This document shows positions 33,557 to 41,158 of a stretch of 64,000 nt of DNA, piece by piece. This DNA comes from SELP01 sp035969385 (GTDB taxonomy: Bacteria; Pseudomonadota; Alphaproteobacteria; Rhodobacterales; Rhodobacteraceae). Position 1 is the stretch's first letter, and the number at the start of each line of letters is the position of its first letter. The notes beneath the pieces were generated by a model. That model had not been told where the DNA came from. It did not search any database and was given only the letters and a program-made list of their open reading frames with translations. The stretch is taken from positions 124,001-188,000 of the forward strand of contig NZ_JAYKKJ010000002.1 of assembly GCF_035969385.1 (NCBI RefSeq), written 5' to 3'. A program made the translations under genes and the position numbers.

Positions 33557-34158
33557 TGCGCAGGCCCCGGCACCTGTCACCCGAGGAGCGTGCGTTGTGG
33601 GACATGGTCGCCCGCCGCGCCAAGCCGATGCACGACGGGACGCGCGACAGGCCGGAGCCGCTGGAAGGTCTGTCGAAGAAGCCGAAAAAAGCGCCGGCAC
33701 CAAAGGACTTTCCGGATATCGAGCCTTTCCAGCTTGGCCAGAAGGCAGGCCAAACGTCCCCGGGTCACGATCTTCAGCCCGGAATTGCCCAGCATCTGGC
33801 CCGCGCACCCGTTCAGATGGACGCGAAGCAGCATGTCCGGATGAAGCGGGGCAAGCTGTCGCCCGAGGCGCGGATCGACCTGCACGGGATGACAGTGGCC
33901 GAGGCGCATCCGGCGCTGGTGTCGTTCATCCTTGGCGCCCATGCCGACGGGTGCCGTCTGGTTCTGGTGATCACCGGAAAAGGCAAGGACCGGGACGACG
34001 GCGGGCCGATCCCGACCCGGTTCGGGGTGTTGCGTCATCAGGTGCCGCAATGGCTGCACCTGCCGCCCCTGCGCAACGCGGTGCTTCAGATTACCCCGGC
34101 CCATATCCGGCACGGCGGCAACGGGGCCTATTACGTCTATCTACGTCGCGGGCGATAA
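33556..34158 (+). CDS. Smr domain protein
   Basis: The 200-residue protein carries a C-terminal Smr domain with the motif ARIDLHGMTVAEAHP (about residue 109) and the later TGKGKD segment. The Smr domain is the nicking endonuclease domain first described in MutS2, but stand-alone forms have varied roles, some in RNA metabolism. The N-terminal half is basic and probably disordered. The ATG at 33556 shares its A with the mltA stop, so the two are coupled. The 3' end overlaps the convergent MFS gene by 18 bp. Confidence 0.87.
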   Translation: MRRPRHLSPEERALWDMVARRAKPMHDGTRDRPEPLEGLSKKPKKAPAPKDFPDIEPFQLGQKAGQTSPGHDLQPGIAQHLARAPVQMDAKQHVRMKRGKLSPEARIDLHGMTVAEAHPALVSFILGAHADGCRLVLVITGKGKDRDDGGPIPTRFGVLRHQVPQWLHLPPLRNAVLQITPAHIRHGGNGAYYVYLRRGR

Positions 34159-35364
34159 CCGCCGCCGCGCGCTGCGCACCGGATGCACCATCGCGATCCC
34201 GGCAAGGGCGAAGCAGGCGGCATATCCCAGAAGCTGCCGCTCGAACCCGATCCCAAGGTCGATCATCCACCCGGACAGTCCAGGACCGATGGCCGACCCA
34301 AAGACCATGACAGCCGCGATTCCCGCCTTGATAGAGCCGAGATTCCGGGTTCCAAACAGCTCTGCCCAGCAGGCGGAAAGCAGGGTCGCCTGCCCGCCAC
34401 CGGCAAGCCCCATCAGGATCACCCCGATTGCCGTCCAGAAAACAGTGGCCGTCAGGGCGTGAAGGGTGAAGGCAACGATCAGGGGCAAAAGGTAGATCGG
34501 CAGAAGGCGCACCGCGCCAAACCTGTCGATCCCGAACCCGTAGAGGACCGTGGAAAAGGTCAGAGTCAGCGTCCCCAGCGGAAAGACCGCGACAAGCGAC
34601 AGGTGGTCCCAGCCCTTGATCTCGGCGAAATGGACCTGCTGGAACCAGAAGGCGGTGCCGAAGGCGGGAAAGAAGATCAGCGCCGGGACAAGGGCGAAGA
34701 ACAGCGGCGAGGTCAGCGCCTCTTTTCGGGTCCAGTGCCGGTTGTCCATGCCGGGGGCGCTGTTGGCCTCGATATCGGCGGCGGGGGTGCGTTCGGTCCG
34801 AAGGAGGAGAAGCAGGACGGGAATGACGACGACAAGAAAGATCGCGGCGCCGGTCCAGATCAGCCGCCAGTCGAAATACTCCTTCAGCCAGACGATCGTG
34901 ACCGGCAGCGTCGCCTCGCCCAGCGCGAACCCCATAGAGGCGATGGCCAGCGCCCGGCCCCGGGTCGCGACGAACCAGCGCGCCATGGCCACCATCGACA
35001 GATGCGTCGACATCCCCTGCCCGCCGAACCGCAGGGCAAAGATCACCACCGGCAACAGAAGCGCCGACCAGTTGAGCGCCATGGAAAGGCACGCCAACGC
35101 AAAGAACAGAAGGACGAAGATGCCCACGACCCGGACCCGAAACCTGTCGGCCAGCCCGCCCGCGAAGACCATCGCGATGGCCGAGGCGGTGGTGCCCAGC
35201 GTGTAGATGCCGCCCCATTGCCCGTGGCTGAGGCCGAAGCTGTCGCGAATCTCGCCCGCGAAGATCGAGATGAAGAAGGTCTGCCCAAAGGATGACAGGA
35301 ACGACAAAAGCGCCCCGGCGGCAAGCCAGGGCGCGTTTTCGCGGATGAAGCGGAATGTATCCAT
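34141..35364 (-). CDS. MFS transporter of unknown substrate
   Basis: The 407-residue protein shows about twelve membrane helices in two halves. The MFS loop signature between helices 2 and 3 reads GGLADRFRVR. The start is the ATG at 35364 (MDTFRFIRENAPW), preceded by AAAGGCAGGG. No substrate-specific motif is recognised; this subgroup is often annotated as an OxlT-like antiporter or general MFS protein. It is downstream of hslU, separated by a 10-bp stem hairpin that probably reduces read-through. Confidence 0.82.
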   Translation of the reverse strand: MDTFRFIRENAPWLAAGALLSFLSSFGQTFFISIFAGEIRDSFGLSHGQWGGIYTLGTTASAIAMVFAGGLADRFRVRVVGIFVLLFFALACLSMALNWSALLLPVVIFALRFGGQGMSTHLSMVAMARWFVATRGRALAIASMGFALGEATLPVTIVWLKEYFDWRLIWTGAAIFLVVVIPVLLLLLRTERTPAADIEANSAPGMDNRHWTRKEALTSPLFFALVPALIFFPAFGTAFWFQQVHFAEIKGWDHLSLVAVFPLGTLTLTFSTVLYGFGIDRFGAVRLLPIYLLPLIVAFTLHALTATVFWTAIGVILMGLAGGGQATLLSACWAELFGTRNLGSIKAGIAAVMVFGSAIGPGLSGWMIDLGIGFERQLLGYAACFALAGIAMVHPVRSARRRLSPAT

Positions 35365-35372
35365 GGCCCTGC

Positions 35373-35398
35373 CTTTCGGCGCCACATTGCGCCGAAAG
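35373..35398 (-). terminator. hairpin between hslU and the MFS gene
   Basis: A perfect 10-bp stem (CTTTCGGCGC / GCGCCGAAAG, 6-nt loop) lies 18 bp after the hslU stop and 9 bp before the MFS ATG. There is no T-run after it, so it may be a 3' stabiliser or attenuator rather than a full terminator. Confidence 0.45.
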
Positions 35399-35415
35399 CG
35401 GAGCCTTGAAAAGGG

Positions 35416-36723
35416 TCAGAGGACGTAGCGGCTTACATCTGTTGACCGGCTGAGTTCGCCAAGGTGTTCTTCGACGAAATCGGCATCGACCTTGATGGTT
35501 TCCCCACCCCGGTCGGGCGCGGTGAAGGACAGATCCTCGAACACCCGCTCCATGACGGTGTAAAGCCGCCGCGCGCCAATGTTTTCAACGCTTTCGTTGA
35601 CCTCGGCCGCGATATGGGCCAGCGCCTTGATCCCGTCTTCGGTAAAGGCAACCAGCACGTCTTCGGTGCCCATCAACGCGGTGTATTGCCGGGTCAATGC
35701 ATTGTCGGTTTCGGTCAGGATGCGAACGAAATCATCCTCGGTCAGAGCCCGCAGTTCGACCCGGATCGGCAGGCGGCCCTGAAGTTCCGGTAACAGGTCT
35801 GACGGCTTGGCGACATGGAAGGCGCCCGACGCGATGAACAGGACATGGTCGGTCTTGACGGGGCCGTGTTTGGTGCTGACGGTGGTGCCTTCGACCAGCG
35901 GCAACAGATCGCGCTGTACCCCTTCGCGGCTGACATCGGCGCCACGTGCCTCGGCGCGGGCGCAGACCTTGTCGATCTCGTCCAGGAAAACGATCCCGTT
36001 TTGTTCGACGGCCTCGAGCGCCGCCTTCTTCACTGTTTCATCGTCCAGAAGCTTGTCGGCCTCTTCGCTGATCAGCACGTCATAGCTTTCGGCGACGGTC
36101 AGTTTCTTGCGCACGGTCCGCTGGAAGGCTTTGCCGAAAAGTTCTCCCAGATTCATCATGCCCGGCATCCCTGCCCCCGGCTGACCGGGGATTTCAAAGC
36201 CGCCCATCGGGTTGGACTGATCCTGCACCTCAAGCTCGATGACGGTGTTGTCCAGCTCGCCCGCCCGAAGTTTCTTGCGAAACGCCTCGCGGGTGCCTTC
36301 GCGGGCGGCCTCGCCTGCGATGGCGTCGATCACCCGCTCTTCGGCGGCTTGCTGGGCGTTGGCCTTCACCTCGTCGCGCATGTGTTCGCGGGTATCCAGG
36401 ATGGCCACATCGACAAGATCGCGGATGATCTGTTCCACGTCGCGACCGACATAGCCGACTTCGGTGAACTTCGTTGCCTCAACCTTGATGAAGGGCGCGC
36501 GGGCGAGCTTTGCCAGACGGCGGCTGATCTCGGTCTTGCCGACGCCGGTCGGCCCGATCATCAGGATGTTCTTGGGATAGACCTCGTCGCGCAGGTCGTC
36601 GCCCAGCTGCTTGCGCCGCCAACGGTTGCGCAGCGCCACGGCGACGGCCCGTTTTGCATCCTTCTGTCCGATAATGAAACGGTCGAGTTCCGAGACGATC
36701 TCGCGGGGGGTCAGGTCAGTCAT
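35416..36723 (-). CDS. hslU: ATP-dependent protease ATPase subunit HslU
   Basis: The 435-residue AAA+ unfoldase pairs with the HslV peptidase. Walker A is GPTGVGKTEISRRLA, preceded by the FIIGQKDAKRAVAVALRNRWRR box. The pore loop EVGYVGRDVEQIIRDL and Walker B GIVFLDEIDKV are intact. The C terminus ends SRYVL, the tail that docks into HslV. The ATG at 36723 overlaps the hslV stop by 4 bp. Length and motifs are normal. Confidence 0.98.
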   Translation of the reverse strand: MTDLTPREIVSELDRFIIGQKDAKRAVAVALRNRWRRKQLGDDLRDEVYPKNILMIGPTGVGKTEISRRLAKLARAPFIKVEATKFTEVGYVGRDVEQIIRDLVDVAILDTREHMRDEVKANAQQAAEERVIDAIAGEAAREGTREAFRKKLRAGELDNTVIELEVQDQSNPMGGFEIPGQPGAGMPGMMNLGELFGKAFQRTVRKKLTVAESYDVLISEEADKLLDDETVKKAALEAVEQNGIVFLDEIDKVCARAEARGADVSREGVQRDLLPLVEGTTVSTKHGPVKTDHVLFIASGAFHVAKPSDLLPELQGRLPIRVELRALTEDDFVRILTETDNALTRQYTALMGTEDVLVAFTEDGIKALAHIAAEVNESVENIGARRLYTVMERVFEDLSFTAPDRGGETIKVDADFVEEHLGELSRSTDVSRYVL

Positions 36724-37277
36724 TTCGAAAGGCTTTCCACGGTCAGGTTGCCGTTTGTGTAGACGCAGATGTCAGCGGCGATCGCCATGGCCTTGCGCGC
36801 GATGGTTTCTGCGTCGTGGTCGCTGTCCATCAGCGCGCGTCCGGCGGCGAGCGCGTAGTTGCCGCCCGATCCGATCGCCGCGATGTCATGTTCCGGTTCC
36901 AGCACATCACCGGCGCCGGTAATCACGAAAAGCTCGGACCCGTCGGTGACGATCAGCATCGCCTCGAGTTTTTGCAGGTATTTGTCGGTGCGCCAGTCCT
37001 TGGCCAGTTCGACGCTGGCGCGGGCAAGCTGGCCCGGCGTCGATTCAAGCTTCTTTTCCAGCCGCTCAAGCAGGGTAAAGGCATCGGCGGTGGACCCGGC
37101 AAACCCGGCAACCACATCATGTCCACCGGGCGACAGGCGCCGGACCTTGCGGGCGGTTCCCTTGATCACGGTCTGGCCAAGGCTGACCTGCCCGTCACCG
37201 GCGATGACCACCTTGCCGCCCTTACGGACCCCGATGATCGTGGTGCCGTGCCACCCGGGAAACTCTTCTTTCGACAT
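36720..37277 (-). CDS. hslV: ATP-dependent protease subunit HslV
   Basis: The 185-residue protein forms the proteasome-like double ring. The N-terminal threonine nucleophile lies in WHGTTIIGVRKGG and would be exposed by removing about ten residues. The conserved segments AGDGQVSLGQTV and GSGGNYALAAGRAL are present. The start is the ATG at 37277. It is the first gene of hslV-hslU; the upstream gap to trxA contains the trxA terminator on the same strand. Confidence 0.98.
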   Translation of the reverse strand: MSKEEFPGWHGTTIIGVRKGGKVVIAGDGQVSLGQTVIKGTARKVRRLSPGGHDVVAGFAGSTADAFTLLERLEKKLESTPGQLARASVELAKDWRTDKYLQKLEAMLIVTDGSELFVITGAGDVLEPEHDIAAIGSGGNYALAAGRALMDSDHDAETIARKAMAIAADICVYTNGNLTVESLSK

Positions 37278-37343
37278 CGCTTTGGCCCCTTGTTTGTTCC
37301 CGCCCTATATGGCGGCGGTCGGACCATCCCGCAACCGGCGCAA

Positions 37344-37372
37344 CGAAAAAGGGCGCCACCGGGGCGCCCTTT
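37344..37372 (-). terminator. Rho-independent terminator after trxA
   Basis: A perfect 10-bp stem (AAAGGGCGCC / GGCGCCCTTT) with a 5-nt loop is followed on the minus strand by a T-run (CCCTTTTTCG). It lies 21 bp beyond the trxA stop, and separates the tsaE-to-trxA operon from hslV. Confidence 0.8.
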
Positions 37373-37392
37373 CGCAATTCATTCGGCTGCGA

Positions 37393-37713
37393 TCAGATGG
37401 AGGAGCTGATCCAGTCGGACAGCGCTGCCTTAGGGGCGGCGCCGGCCTTGTTCGCGACAACCTCGCCATCCTTGAAGACGAACAGCGCCGGGATGCCGCG
37501 CACGCCAAGTTGCGACGGGGACATTGGGTTTTCGTCGACGTTGACCTTTACCACCTTGACCTTGCCGGCCATCTCTTCCGAGATTTCTTCCAGGGCGGGG
37601 CCGATCATCCGGCAGGGGCCGCACCATTCGGCCCAGAAATCGACAACCACGGGGATGTCGGACTGACGCACTTCGGCGTCAAAGGTATCGTCGGTGACTG
37701 CTACGGTTGCCAT
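37393..37713 (-). CDS. trxA: thioredoxin
   Basis: The 106-residue cytoplasmic thioredoxin has the active site WCGPCRMIGP and the cis-proline segment GIPALFVFKDGE. The start is the ATG at 37713 (MATVAVTDDTF); the 34 extra residues of the longer frame are not thioredoxin-like. It is the last gene of a minus-strand run tsaE-amgK-murU-addB-addA-trxA, 62 bp after addA, and ends at a strong terminator. Confidence 0.97.
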   Translation of the reverse strand: MATVAVTDDTFDAEVRQSDIPVVVDFWAEWCGPCRMIGPALEEISEEMAGKVKVVKVNVDENPMSPSQLGVRGIPALFVFKDGEVVANKAGAAPKAALSDWISSSI

Positions 37714-37774
37714 CGGGCTTCTCCAGTTGCGTACTTGGGTCGGGGGCGGAAGGTAGGCAGCCACCGGGACAGGG

Positions 37775-40700
37775 TCAAGGTGCATCAACGCGCAGAAGGG
37801 CCGCCGTAACGGCACTTTCCTCCAAAGTCATCAATTTTTGTGCAGAAACCCAAAGTATTGCGGGTTCGATCACCTTGTCGGGATAAATCTGGTGGAGAGC
37901 GGCCGTATAGGCCCCCATCTGCCGCATGAGGCCTTCGGGCACGTCTTCGGGCCGATCTGGGACAACCCTGTTCGATTTGAAGTCGATCACCCGGACCCGG
38001 TCGTCTTCGACGATCAGCAGGTCGATCGCCCCCCGGATCTGCCGCCCGCCAAGTTCGGTAAGGGAGGCGGCGATTTCGACCTCGGACAGGGCGGGGCGGT
38101 CAAACAGGGGGGACAGGTCGGGGTGGTCAAGCAGGCCGATAGCCAAGGCGACAAGCCCGCCGGCGTCGGGCACCAAAACTGCGTCCGGTTCGCCTGCGAT
38201 AATGGCCTTCCCAACCGTTTCGCGCTTGTCTGCCGCAATGCCGGGAAGATGCTCCAACAGCCGGTGGATCAGGGTGCCGCGCAGCTTGGCCGTGTCTTCG
38301 TCCAGCCCGTCGGTTTCGCCAAACAACGCCTTGGCGCCGCCAAGGTCCGAAGGCGACAGGGGCTTTGGCCTGATGGGGGTTTCGGCGACAGGTGGAAAGG
38401 CGGGCGGCGCGGCGGCTACGTCCGTGACCGTCTCGCGGGGTTTTGCCGTTGGCAGCCCATCCCAGTCGCCCGTCTGCAACCGTTTGCCCGGACCCGCGGG
38501 CGTGACAAGGTCGATGGTTGCCACCCCGTCCCGCCCGAAAGCCGCCGAAACCATATCGTGCCACCCGCCGCTACCCGGGACGGATTTGCCAGCGGCCGCG
38601 ACGATCAGCCATTTTTCGGCCCGCGTCATCGCGACGTAAAGTAGGCGGCGGCGTTCGCGTTCTTCTTTGGCGTGGGCGGCGTCTTTCAGCGGGCTGAGAA
38701 CCGAAGGGAACATGTCCGATTTAGGCCGCCACACGACACCCCCGGCATCATTGGGCATCAGTTGACCACGGTCCCGAATATCGCGGTCGGCGGTGTCGGG
38801 CAGGATCACGATGGGCGCTTCCAGTCCCTTGGACCCGTGCACCGTCATCACCCGGAGCCTGTCCCCCGCGCTGTCCATCTGGCGTTTGATGTCTTCGTCG
38901 TCCCCGTCGATCCATGCCAGAAAACCGGTCAGGCTGGGCGTGTTTCCGCGTTCGTAGGCCAACGCCTTGGACAAAAGAGCGTCGATCCCGTCTTCGGCTT
39001 CGTCCCCTAGCCGGGCGATAAGGCTTTGCCGACCCCGGTGCCGGGTCAGAACCCGCGCGATCAGGTCGTAAGGCCGCAGGAAATCGGCCCACTTCCGCAG
39101 GTCGGTCAGGATATCGAAGGTGTCGGCGTGATCTGCGGACCGCTCGCGCAGAACCTGCCACAAATACCGCCCCTTGGGCCGCCCCTTGGCGAGTGTGAAA
39201 AGCCGCTGTTCGGTCCAGCCAAACAGTGGCGACTTGAGTGCAGAGGCGAGCGAAAGGTCATCTTCGGGCAGGGCAAGAAACCGCAGAAGCGCGAGGATAT
39301 CCTTTACCGCAAGTTCGGCATTCAGTTTCAGCCGATCCGCCCCGGCAACCCTCAGGCCGAGCGATTTACATTCCTTGATGAGGTTTGAAAACAGCGCGCT
39401 GCGTCGTTGAACCAGCACCATGATATCGCCTTCGGTGATCGGGCGCAGTTCAAAGGTGCCGGTATTGCCGATCTCGGTTGGGATCGGAGTGCCGATCATG
39501 GACTTGATGTGGCTGGCAATGCTGCGGGCCAGAACCACATCGGCCGCGTCAGGCGATTTGCGATCGACGGGATCGGTCCATTTGCCCTCTTCTGGTTTTT
39601 CGGGCGGGTCGATGAGCGGCCAAAGATCGACCCGGCCGGGCATGTCGGTCTTGAACGCGCGGTGAAAGATCTCCCGGTCGACCCCCTCGGCCCAATCCCC
39701 TTTGAAGGTCTGGTCGACCAGGCCAAGGATCGCGGTGGCGGAGCGGAAGGAGAATTGCAGGGTCTCCGGGCGAAGCTGCTTGCCGGCCCGGTCCAGTTCC
39801 CCCTCGAAATGGGCCTGCATCCGGTCCAGCTCGTCCGGGTCCGCGCCCTGGAAGGAATAGATGGATTGCTTCTTGTCGCCGACGACAAAGATCGTCCGGT
39901 CGCGCCCGTCGCTGCCACTGCCGAATTCATCGGCCAGTGCGCGGATGACCTCCCATTGCACCGGGCTCGTGTCCTGCGCCTCGTCCACAAGGATGTGGTC
40001 AATCCCGCCGTCCAGTTTGAACAGAACCCATTGGGCCACGGCCCGTTCGGTCAAAAGGGCGCGGGTCTTGCGGATCAGGTCGTCGAAATCGAGCGCCCCG
40101 CGCGCCAGCTTCCGCGCCTCGTATGCGGGGATGAAGGAGCGGGCAAAGGCATAGAGGGCGCGGGTTTGCTGGTAGGCCTTAACGGCGCGGATATGTTGGA
40201 GCGCCACCTCGGTCCGGTCCATCCAGGCATGAAGGTCTTCGACAATCGGGGCGAAGGCCTCGACCGCCTTCGTGTGGTCGGAGATAGGGAAATTGCGGGA
40301 TTTGGAGGTTTGGTCTGCCGCATAGAGGAACAATTTGAACAGTGAGGTTAGCGTCGTCAGGTCGGGCGCGTCCAAATTGGCCTCAAGCAGGGACGCGGCG
40401 AAAGTCTTGTAGGTCTTGGTTGTGCCCGCGGCGATTTCAGCGATCTCTTCCGCAAGGGCCTTTTCACCCCCGATGAACGCTATGGAAACCGCATCTTCGA
40501 CCTTGGAGTCGGGGGTCAGGCCGAACCACCCCGCGATCACTTCGTCCGTCACGTCAGCCCCGAAAGCATCTTGCCAGCGCATGATATCGCCAAGCAGTTT
40601 TGGCAGGGTTTGGTCGCTCAGCTGGCCCAGAACCGACAGCAGCACCCCGGCGTCCGGACCTTCGGCCATCTGGTCCAACACCTCCATCCGAAGCCGTTCG

Positions 40701-41158
40701 GCATCGCGGTCTTCCATCTCGGCAAAGGCGGGGCTGACGCCGGCCTCGAGCGGGAAGCGCCGCAGGATCGACGAACAGAACGAATGGATCGTCTGGATCT
40801 TGAGCCCGCCGGGCGTTTCGATCGCCTTGGCAAACAGGGTGCGTGCATGGGCAAGTTCTTTGGGTGAAAGCTTCCGCCCGACGCCAAGATCATGCAGGTC
40901 GGCAGTCAATGTACCATCGTCCTTCATCGCCCAGTCGCCGAGGCTCTTGAACAGGCGGTTCTGCATCTCGCTCGCCGCGGCCTTGGTGTAGGTCAGGCAC
41001 AGGATGTTCTGCGGCGATACCCCGTTCAGCAACAGCCGCGCCACCCGGTTGGTCAGTACGCGGGTCTTGCCCGATCCGGCGTTCGCGGTCAGCCAGGTGG
41101 ACCGTTCGGGGTCTGCCGCCCTGATTTGGTCTAACGTCGCCTCGTTCCAGCCGGTCAT
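37775..41158 (-). CDS. addA: double-strand break repair helicase AddA
   Basis: The 1127-residue protein is the UvrD-like helicase-nuclease subunit of AddAB, the alphaproteobacterial counterpart of RecBCD. It has Walker A ANAGSGKTRVLTNR, ILCLTYTKAAASEM, the DEAQDTSPVQW motif, GDKKQSIYSFQGADP and the motif V/VI region VMTVHGSKGLEAPIV. The C-terminal nuclease contains VIDFKSNR. The start is the ATG at 41158 (MTGWNEATL), which overlaps the addB stop by 4 bp. Full length is normal for the family. Confidence 0.95.
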   Translation of the reverse strand: MTGWNEATLDQIRAADPERSTWLTANAGSGKTRVLTNRVARLLLNGVSPQNILCLTYTKAAASEMQNRLFKSLGDWAMKDDGTLTADLHDLGVGRKLSPKELAHARTLFAKAIETPGGLKIQTIHSFCSSILRRFPLEAGVSPAFAEMEDRDAERLRMEVLDQMAEGPDAGVLLSVLGQLSDQTLPKLLGDIMRWQDAFGADVTDEVIAGWFGLTPDSKVEDAVSIAFIGGEKALAEEIAEIAAGTTKTYKTFAASLLEANLDAPDLTTLTSLFKLFLYAADQTSKSRNFPISDHTKAVEAFAPIVEDLHAWMDRTEVALQHIRAVKAYQQTRALYAFARSFIPAYEARKLARGALDFDDLIRKTRALLTERAVAQWVLFKLDGGIDHILVDEAQDTSPVQWEVIRALADEFGSGSDGRDRTIFVVGDKKQSIYSFQGADPDELDRMQAHFEGELDRAGKQLRPETLQFSFRSATAILGLVDQTFKGDWAEGVDREIFHRAFKTDMPGRVDLWPLIDPPEKPEEGKWTDPVDRKSPDAADVVLARSIASHIKSMIGTPIPTEIGNTGTFELRPITEGDIMVLVQRRSALFSNLIKECKSLGLRVAGADRLKLNAELAVKDILALLRFLALPEDDLSLASALKSPLFGWTEQRLFTLAKGRPKGRYLWQVLRERSADHADTFDILTDLRKWADFLRPYDLIARVLTRHRGRQSLIARLGDEAEDGIDALLSKALAYERGNTPSLTGFLAWIDGDDEDIKRQMDSAGDRLRVMTVHGSKGLEAPIVILPDTADRDIRDRGQLMPNDAGGVVWRPKSDMFPSVLSPLKDAAHAKEERERRRLLYVAMTRAEKWLIVAAAGKSVPGSGGWHDMVSAAFGRDGVATIDLVTPAGPGKRLQTGDWDGLPTAKPRETVTDVAAAPPAFPPVAETPIRPKPLSPSDLGGAKALFGETDGLDEDTAKLRGTLIHRLLEHLPGIAADKRETVGKAIIAGEPDAVLVPDAGGLVALAIGLLDHPDLSPLFDRPALSEVEIAASLTELGGRQIRGAIDLLIVEDDRVRVIDFKSNRVVPDRPEDVPEGLMRQMGAYTAALHQIYPDKVIEPAILWVSAQKLMTLEESAVTAALLRVDAP

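Noticed and set aside
34091..35218. 375-codon minus-strand frame overlapping the MFS gene
   Set aside because: Composition is arginine/glycine-rich as in a shifted frame, while the overlapping frame shows a clean MFS protein with twelve helices.
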